NCBI GenBank assembly: GCA_013396655.1
Contig: WBMV01000850.1
Location: 886,110 to 950,109 of the forward strand
DNA length: 64,000 nt
Direction of reading: 5' to 3'
Origin: Campylorhamphus procurvoides
Lineage: Eukaryota; Chordata; Aves; Passeriformes; Dendrocolaptidae
Shown one piece after another: positions 56,886 through 64,000 of the stretch. The notes beneath the pieces are model-generated. The model had not been told where the DNA came from. It did no database searches and saw only the letters and a program-made list of their open reading frames with translations. The position numbers were made by a program, and so were the translations under genes. Numbering within the stretch: position 1 is the first letter of the stretch; each line of letters opens with the position of its first letter.

Positions 56886-58969
56886 TTTTTTTCTGAGGAT
56901 ATCGTTCCTTTCAGAGCACATTTGATTTTTCCAAGGTACTAAGACTAATTATAACTCTGGATCTGCTGTCCAGCTGAGGCTCTCCAGGTGCTGTAACTGC
57001 AGCACCGATGAGCAGCTCATGGTAACAGGGCCAGAACTTGCCATTCTTGGGTGGAAGCCCCGGCCTGTATCCTGCTCTGTGCCACCTCCTGGCACCTGGA
57101 ACTCTTGCACAGAGCCTGGCACAGCCTCGGGTCTCACCTGTGGGCAGCTTGGGCATGGCCTTGCTGCTGAAGTGATGTCCTGTCCCCAAGGGCTGTGCAG
57201 ACCTGGGGAACTCATGCCAGGTGCCAGCACCCCTCCCCTCCAGGTGTGTCTCCACGCTGGAGCACTGTTATTTTCAAGTGCCTTTTCCAGGCAGACTCTC
57301 CTGCCCTGCCATACACTGACACGTTTCATACAAACAACAGATTGCTGTGCTGCTGAGCCTTGCTGGGTTTGGAACACACAGTCATGGGCTGCTGCAACTC
57401 CTCAGTCGCTGTTTTCTTCTGCCTGCACTGACTCCCACAGCCCCTGGCAACCTGTCACCTTCTTCTCTGAGCCCTCATCACTTCCCTGGGCACAGCCCTT
57501 GGCAATGTGCCACCACAGCACCACCTTCACTCTGCCATGCCTTGTAGGGGGTTCTCATTAGGAGAGGTTAATGAGGGGCAGCAGGCAGTGTGACCAACAG
57601 GAGCAGGATGTGTGGTCAGCAGCTACTGATCACACATGGTAAACATTAAACATGGTTCTCAGCACCCAGCCAAGCTGGTGGACATTGTCACTGGTGGGAC
57701 AAGTGACTCCCCATCTGCTCCTAGAACATGACAGAGCCACCTGGTGGCTCCTGCAGGGAGAAGGGGAACCCACACTCATGGCATGAACCCCACTCAAAGA
57801 GCAGATCAGGCTGTTTATTCTTTCTGTTGCCTCAGCCTGGTAGAGAGACCAAGGGATGAAAGGGTAGATAGGAAATGAGTGTCAGAATGCACAGGGAACC
57901 AGCCTTCCTTATCAGCCACTGCTTTGTCCCTGCCACTGCAAAGATCTCTTTAAATAAACCAGAAAGAAAAATAAGACAATAAAGGAAAGAAAACTTAAGA
58001 ACAGTTTACTGAAGCGTTTAGACTGCTGCAAGGTACGTCGACCCGTTGATATAAATCCTCTGCTTTCTCCACCTCCAGGCCTGCAAACAAGGCAGTCTCG
58101 CTCCTAATGTCACTTCCGCAGCTGAAAATTTGTGACATCAATAAAATCCTGGTTTGTCAGTACAAATGGAATTTTAAATTGAATTCTTATCAAATTAGCC
58201 TTTCATCAAGGTCATGCAATATTGTGTGAATAACCTTTTCCGAGGCTGTGTACATGGCTGCTGCCAGAGGTGAGAACGACACAAATTCTAATGAGATTAC
58301 TCAGCTGGAGCACTCAATAACAGGCAATGGAGGAGACGGGGTGACATTAGGTTTAGAGATAATTTAAGTAAATGGCTACACCAATGCTCGAAGCACAATG
58401 CTTCACCCCCCACCTCAACTGGGAACCAACGCGTGCAGCACCTCTCTCGTGGGTATAAACATCCCCAGAGCAGTCACTGCTCCAGCACACCACAGCCAGA
58501 GAGCATTTCCCAGAGAAACCGGGATGAATTGTAAATGCATCCCCTCTGCTGGCTCCCTGGTGCAATAAAAATTTCCTTTCTTTCCAGGTGAATGGTGTTT
58601 TACAACAGCAGCTGGAGGGATTTTTCTATCACCTTGCGCCTGATCGCCAAATCTATGGGAAAAACCTATTTTTCAGCATGAGGGAGCTCAGTGCTCGGGG
58701 AGCTGGGCAGGAGCCCAGCGGGTCTCAGATGTGTGTGCATTGTGAAGCAAGTGCACAACACTGCTCCCTCTCTGGATCCAAGCAGAGCCCATATCCATGT
58801 CAGACACTGCCCGTGGCATCACCCAGCCAGGGGTGTTGAGCAGGGTGCCAGGAAGGGGGAACGTTGCCCCAGCCCCCCCAGCCCTCCCTGTGCCAGCCCC
58901 AGGAGTTGCAGGACCCATCTGAGAAATCTGTTCCTGCCATGATGGAATAATCCTAATAACAAGTATGAG
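56886..58969. other. Mostly GC-richer non-coding sequence
   Basis: The stretch 57019-57561 is open in a 180-codon plus-strand frame and in 114- and 142-codon minus-strand frames, with low-complexity translations. The stretch 58120-58330 is AT-rich with gacatcaataaaatcc, gaattttaaattgaattc and attctaatgagattac words and may be a weaker regulatory block. No transposon is recognised. Confidence 0.58.
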
Positions 58970-59300
58970 CTGCTGCTATCCTTTTGGGTAATGTCTTCTT
59001 GCAATTAAATATGTAGATCAAATTACACAATCGAGAAATAAACTATCCAGCTGCTAAAGCCTCCTTCCCAAATAACAAAATAGCTGCATATTTGACAACT
59101 CCAAAAAATATTTCAGCAAACATAATGGAGAAGATAATGGTAATTACGCTGGTATTTTATGCCATAATGCTCTTGAATGCCTACAAAAATACAATATTTT
59201 CAGCAAAAGATAATTGAAAAGATTATTTGGCTTATCTAAAATAAGTTTTTCCAAGCCTCAGCACATCTGTTACAAGAATTCCAGCAGACACATGGTGCAG
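58970..59300. promoter_or_regulatory. Candidate enhancer with internally duplicated AT-rich motif
   Basis: The word aatatttcagcaaacataat (59107-59126) recurs as an extended variant, aatattttcagcaaaa then gataat (59193-59214), 86 bp downstream. Between them, ATAATGG occurs twice in one direction (59122-59128 and 59134-59140) and CCATAAT once in the other (59162-59168), around GGTAATTACG (59139-59148). The left part holds gcaattaaatatgtagatc and caaattacacaatcg. The block is followed within 200 bp by the window's only CpG cluster. It looks like a compact homotypic enhancer; conservation was not testable. Confidence 0.38.
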
Positions 59301-59305
59301 CGCTG

Positions 59306-59605
59306 TTGGTTCAATGGACTGTTCATCGCTTTGAGAAAGAGGTGGATAAAGACGTGGAGGGTTTTGTTCGTGATGGCTCCCTTTGGCAGGAAATGGACAT
59401 AATCACTTTTTATCACACCCACAGAAAAGTGGAAGTGACTGAACAAGTCCAGGAAAGCAACAGCCAGCAAAGCTGGAGTCCCAAATGCTCGAGTGGTGTC
59501 GGAGAGCCCAGGGCAGCCTCCTGCGTGGGGTGGGCAGGGGGGCACCGCGGCAGGCTGGGCGATCTGCTCGAGCAGGTACAAGTGAATGTAAAGCCAGTGC
59601 TCTGA
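59306..59605 (+). other. 99-codon open frame beside the CpG cluster, coding status unresolved
   Basis: The first 45 residues are charged and mixed in composition (…TVHRFEKEVDKDVEGF…), more protein-like than most frames here. The rest is Gly/Ser-rich. A 118-codon minus-strand frame (59270-59626) covers the same DNA. I recognise no domain, and no convincing splice acceptor precedes it. I favour non-coding, but this is the frame I would test first because the CpG cluster overlaps its end. Confidence 0.2.
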
Positions 59606-59742
59606 CATTTCCCTGAAAACCTGCACAATTTGCTCTTTGTTGCTAAGTTACGTGTTTATTCGGCTCCGCGCAGATCCCTCCAGCACTGCACGCAGGGCGG
59701 CGGCTTTCGCGGATGCAGCTTCGGTATTCGCTTTCAATGACG
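59489..59742. promoter_or_regulatory. Small CpG cluster, possible promoter or hypomethylated element
   Basis: I count about 19 CpGs in 254 bp, of which 12 fall in 59651-59742 (for example ctccgcgcag, gggcggcggctttcgcgg). The rest of the window averages well under one per 100 bp by eye. A CTGCTCGAGCAG palindrome lies at 59564-59575. In birds such clusters mark promoters, including lncRNA promoters, or unmethylated enhancers. There is no TATA box at an obvious position and the direction of any transcription is unknown. Confidence 0.4.
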
Positions 59743-62386
59743 ACTCCAGCTGAACATTTGTTTTTAGCACATGTTCTTGCTGTTAGGATCTGCAGGCTGA
59801 ACCTCTGCAGCACAGACAGGTGTAATTGAAAGCCACTTTCTGTCTAGAGGGGTTTTGGCAGAGGGGGAAATCCAGGCACGGCTGCAGCATCACTACTCAC
59901 GCAGAGAGAGCCTGTGGTACCCAAGGGCTGTGGATGCAGCCGAGGGAAATGCAACAGTTCTGAGAATATTTTGATATTTTAAAATTGAGCTTTTCAAATT
60001 TGAAGGTCTGCAGATTCCTTGTCTTTATTCTTCCCTGCTTGTCCCCCTCCCCAAATCCTCCAGCTCCAGGCAGACTGAGCAACACCTTTTGCTTTCAGCT
60101 GGCTCTGTACAGTGCTATGGTGTTTGCACTGGTGGTCCCTGCAGCCGACAAGGGAGGGGGGAAATGTCTTCATGTCTTGTTTTGGGGTCTCTCAGGGCTC
60201 TATCTCATATGGATGTGTCCTACCACCCCAGCAATCTCGGCTGCACTCACCTCACGTGCCTCTGTGGCCACAAGCAAGTCTTCCTGGTGAGCACCCCAGA
60301 GTGATTCCATGATGCAGGACTTGCATCAGTCTCAGAATTTCTACAAATATTTACTCCTGTTCAAGCAGTACTTGTGACTGACTGAGCAGATTCTGAAAAA
60401 CAAAACGGTTTAACATGAGCCCTGGTAAGTTTAATCTTCAGTGCTGCTGTGAGACAGCCCCATAACACCAGAAGAGCAGTTGGCATCTGCTTTACAAGGC
60501 AGCTAAGCAGAAACCAAGAGAGAGGCAAAGGGGCCAGTGCTCAACTCTGCTCCTCACACAAGTGAAGCAGCATCTCATTATTCCAGGGCAGAAGCCCAGA
60601 GCTGTTCCTCAGCAGCCTCTCACCCAGAAGCTGCTCTGCTGGTCCTAACTGGACTCCTGGCACGAATCAGGTTTACCCATGTGCTGAAGGGCCCATCGTC
60701 CGCATTCAGTATTCAAAATACACTAAGCACAATGTTTGTGAAAAGTGTCAAATGCAATAATATATTCCAGTGTTTAACTTCAGGCTACCCCCCTTGACAA
60801 CCACACTGAAAAGTGTTAGAATTGGACAAGATTTCCCAGGAGTAAAAGAAATCCATGTTCATAGGCTTATGAAGGCTGACAGGTGAACAAACTCTTCTAC
60901 AGGGCAATTGCAGATGCTCTAAGTGACATTTTAAATTCTTAAGAATTTTCCATTTGCAAATTGAAGTAGCCTTGCAAAATGACAAGCAAGCCAAGCAGAC
61001 TTCCCAGAAACTGGTCCTTTCTGTTGCCTTTTAATGGTTTTATTTTTCATAAGAGAAAAGAATGATCAGTGGTTGGGGCAGAAAAAAAGGCCACTCAGAA
61101 ATGGACTTTTGCATCTAATCCTTTTTAATCATTTATGGAAGAGTAATAGGCCAGATACAGCACTAATTTTTATTGTAAACAACTCTGGGAACATATTTTA
61201 CTCAGAGCCCTTAGCACAGAAAACAGATTAACTGGAAAAGCTAATGTAGAGTGCAGTATAAATATTTACACAAGCGTTTGACTAAATCCTTTATTAACAG
61301 GTCAAATTTCCTCTGAATTTTTCACCTTTTGTTATGAGATTTTTTAATGGGCTTATACCTTTTCAGGGTTTAAAAACCCCTCAAGGGAGGGGGAGATGGC
61401 CCCCTAGGACCCCAGCACTTACTGCCGTTGGCACTCATGAAACAGGATAATGCCTAAATTCCTCTGCCCCTACATGGGACATGATGTCCCAGAGAGGGAA
61501 GAGAAGGCAAGGGGACTTTCACAGCAGAAATCCCATGGCTGTGTTGCTGTCCTTGCATTCCCTGGCCCCACGGCAGGTCCAGCCCTCACAGCCCATGCAG
61601 CACTGGATGGGACAGCAGGTACCAGAAGCCTCCTCCCAGAAAAATCTGTCTTCTCATCCAGCAGTGCAAACATTCCCCATCTCTCCCTCCTCCCTTCTGT
61701 TTCTCATTTTACCATACATAATTCTGAAGTTAATAATGATCATTAAGCACATTGAAGATCAATAGCTTCCAAAAATCTCTGAAAACATGTTTTAGTTCAA
61801 GGAACAGGAGGTTGCTCTGGGGTCCTATTATAGTTTTACAGCCTTGAATTTATTGGAAAGGATTTCAAGTCAAACCAGATACTCAGACAGCAGAGAATGA
61901 AGGTCTGGCCAAACTCAATACATCAACTCTGTAATCAAGTGGATTCAGCAGTCTGCTCAGAAACAGGGTTAAAAGTGTGGTTTGTACTCATCAACTTTCA
62001 ATTTTGCCCATCCAATTAAAAAAAAAAAAAGATTGTTGGAAATCACCACCTCAGGTCACCTCGGAATTTCCCATTTAACACAGCTGTGATGAACACCTCA
62101 GACTGTCCCAGTGTCACAACTCACCCAGCTCAACCTGCCAGTCCTGCCTGCCTCCAAATGAATCCTGGGAACACAGAGTGCTGCTGGAGGCAGGGGAGAG
62201 CTGGGCCATCCTCTGGGGTACCTGTCCCCTGCCCCCAGCAGCCCTGCAGCACCCACCCACCCACCCACCAGTGGGGGTTTGGCTGTGTTTTCATAAGGAT
62301 TTCTCCCTACAAAAATTTTGTCTTGAATGGGAGCAAGGGGAAGGCTGCACCTTGGACTGGAGGTCTGTGGAAACACATCCTTACCA
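59743..62386. other. Non-coding sequence, no gene recognised
   Basis: The longest frames are 101 codons (59985-60290, +) and 98 codons (61450-61746, +), without domains. An A13 run lies near 62018-62030. The stretch 60950-61360 is AT-rich. No transposon is recognised. Confidence 0.6.
62251..62270 (+). repeat. (CCCA)n tetranucleotide microsatellite
   Basis: About five consecutive accc units precede gtgggggt. It is short and non-coding. Confidence 0.85.
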
Positions 62387-62402
62387 GCATCACTAGTGAT
62401 GC
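62387..62402. repeat. 16-nt perfect palindrome
   Basis: The word gcatcactagtgatgc is fully self-complementary. It is centred on ACTAGT and stands in unremarkable DNA. It could be a dimeric protein site or chance. Confidence 0.7.
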
Positions 62403-64000
62403 CTAACTGGCAGCTCAGAGCCAAGGAAAGGTGGGACTGTTTCCCCCTCTCCTGCTACTCCAATCTGTCCCCAGTCAGTAGAAGGTGCTCATTTCCCACA
62501 GACCTGGAGCAGTGAGGATTTACCCCAGCGACAGCTCCCACCCTGCAAATGCTCAAATAGCCTGTCTCATATCTCATGGTTCTCCAGTCATGCAGATAAT
62601 TCTGTTCTTAATTAAACAAATGCCACAATGATAGCTGGGAATTAGCAGCTGTAGTTTGACCAAGGAAGTATGATACCTCCTTTAATTAAAAGAAAACCCC
62701 TCAAAATTTCCTTAATGAAATCTCCACTCTGATAAGATGGAGCAGCTATGAACTCAGAAGGCAAGACTTAACAGAGAAGCACAGAGATTCAGTCGATGTA
62801 ATTTTCTTGCAGGAAAATACTTCAACTATCAGGAAAAGAAAAGAAGCTGTGGAAGTTGCAAGAAGTCAGCTTTCCGATTGATTTTCAGCTTGACTTTGTA
62901 GAGCGTCATTCCCAAGTAATGACTAGGAAAATGTACAGCATCCCAATTACATCGAGGAGTACTGGAGGTATTGAACTTAACTGTGACAGCTCAGAGTGTG
63001 TTACACAATATCTTTTATTTCCTAAAGGAGGCAGGGATCTGTGGCAGAGGATATGAGGCAGCCAGAGATTCAAATCTGTTTTGTTTGGGGTTTTTTTTTA
63101 ACATTGTCTCTTTTACCCACCTCAGAGCTACCCAATGTATTTACATATTCTGACACACCAGCCCATGGCCCTTGATAGATAAAATATGCAACTCTATTTA
63201 AAGATAGAGAATCTCTCTCTGGATTTTTCTCTGAATAACATCAGATACATTAAGAGACTCCCACTGGTGTAAAATCTCCTCTTACTCATTCAATTTTTAA
63301 CACTGCCCCTCTGGACCCAGGCTTAAAATGCTTCTCACACTGGGCAAGGCAGCACTGAGGGCTCTGTGCCACCCCTCCTAGACCAGGGTCCCCTCTGTGG
63401 CCATGGGGCAGGGACAAAGCTGGAGTATCACATACCTGCCACACGTTACCACCATCACACCTGCCTTGTACACCGACAGAAATGACTCCTCCAGCTCCTG
63501 CCTTGCATCACAATACTAATGCAAGTGGACATGTCACAATTATTAGCCAGTGGTTCAGAAAAAGGACAGAGCAGAGACCATTGGGAGCTTGTGCAGAGTG
63601 GCCAAAGACAGCAATTTCTGCAGAGCTGAGGCTGCTGCCATCGGAAATAGGGCTTTTCTCAATCTTTTGCAGTCTTAGGAAATTATCGTTTGCCTCCAGA
63701 TACTCATTTCACGACAAATTTGGAAGAAGATACATACTGTCTTTGATGTCTTGTGGACTCTGGGGTTTGCCATAGGGAGTAAATAGACAACAAGGGGAAA
63801 CTGGGTCAGGTTACCAAGGACAAGCATAACAATAAGACAAATATGCAAGAACAAACTCAGGAAACCAGGGGGGACAAAAATTAACAGTAGAAATCCAGGA
63901 CAACCAAGTTTTTCCATTGTCCATGACCAAGAGAAAACCTGAGTGGTGCAGAAAGAGGACAAGTGGTCTGTTGGAAAAAGGGGCAGCAGACACAGGATCC
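62403..64000. other. Non-coding sequence to the end of the window
   Basis: AT-rich words cluster at 62600-62720 (cttaattaaacaaatg, cctttaattaaaag). A 95-codon minus-strand frame (63675-63962) gives a hydrophobic translation without a recognisable family. The last 230 bp have a purine-rich plus strand and could be the edge of a repeat that continues outside the window, but I could not assign it. Confidence 0.58.

Noticed and set aside
60295..60320. gagtgattccatgatg resembles the CR1 3' tail
   Set aside because: The sequence upstream does not match any CR1 3' UTR wording; a short chance match.
63675..63962. 95-codon minus-strand hydrophobic frame, possible membrane protein exon
   Set aside because: No recognisable family, and hydrophobicity follows from a T-rich minus strand. 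No splice context was identified.
1..64000. CRISPR arrays, tRNA clusters, telomeric TTAGGG arrays, mitochondrial insertions and intact retroviral genes
   Set aside because: Looked for by eye on both strands; none was seen. Very diverged copies would escape inspection without a search tool.

Overview
This is vertebrate nuclear DNA, almost certainly from a bird. The clearest evidence is two fragments of the avian CR1 retrotransposon, both antisense and both starting at the characteristic 3'-terminal sequence (1349-1493 and 31118-31470). The wording of the second resembles CR1 subfamilies of Neoaves such as passerines more than chicken copies, but that is recollection, not a search. A third, much older CR1/L3-like fragment lies at 15478-15700. 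Base composition is mixed, CpG is scarce outside one cluster, and microsatellites are short, all as expected for a bird autosome.

I find no protein-coding gene that I can support. The longest ATG-initiated open frames are 225, 222, 196, 180 and 179 codons. They have low-complexity Ser/Pro/Cys-rich translations, often an equally long frame on the opposite strand, and no recognisable domain. I see no tRNA, rRNA, snRNA, known microRNA, processed pseudogene, CRISPR array or intact mobile element. The window is best read as intergenic sequence or the inside of a very large intron.

What stands out is an alternation. GC-richer stretches that look unconstrained (roughly 37500-37720, 39100-39760, 45430-45570, 54760-55260 and 57040-57560) are interleaved with 100-500 bp AT-rich blocks. 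These blocks carry clustered homeodomain cores (TAATTA, CTAATTG), PBX/HOX-type sites (ATCAATCA, TGATTTATG), POU octamers (ATTTGCAT), GATA sites and one full TCF/LEF site. Such blocks, together with very little transposon sequence, are the usual look of conserved non-coding enhancers around a developmental regulator. Conservation itself cannot be seen from one sequence, so all of them are candidates only.

Layout: 1-15.1 kb is non-coding, with candidate blocks at 6.4-6.9, 8.3, 10.2, 11.7, 13.8 and 14.7 kb. The 15.1-17.6 kb stretch holds the old CR1/L3 fragment and the main microsatellites. From 17.9 to 36.4 kb there are candidate blocks at 17.9, 18.6, 22.4, 26.2, 35.1 and 36.2 kb and the larger CR1 copy at 31.1 kb. 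The 36.4-54.5 kb stretch is mostly GC-richer filler with small tandem duplications and weaker blocks at 43.8, 50.1, 51.2 and 53.0 kb. The 54.5-64 kb stretch holds an exact 40-bp tandem duplication, the strongest-looking candidate enhancers (55.45-55.96, 56.56-56.88 and 58.97-59.3 kb), and the only CpG cluster (59.49-59.74 kb). I did not find a new defence, mobile or other exotic system here.
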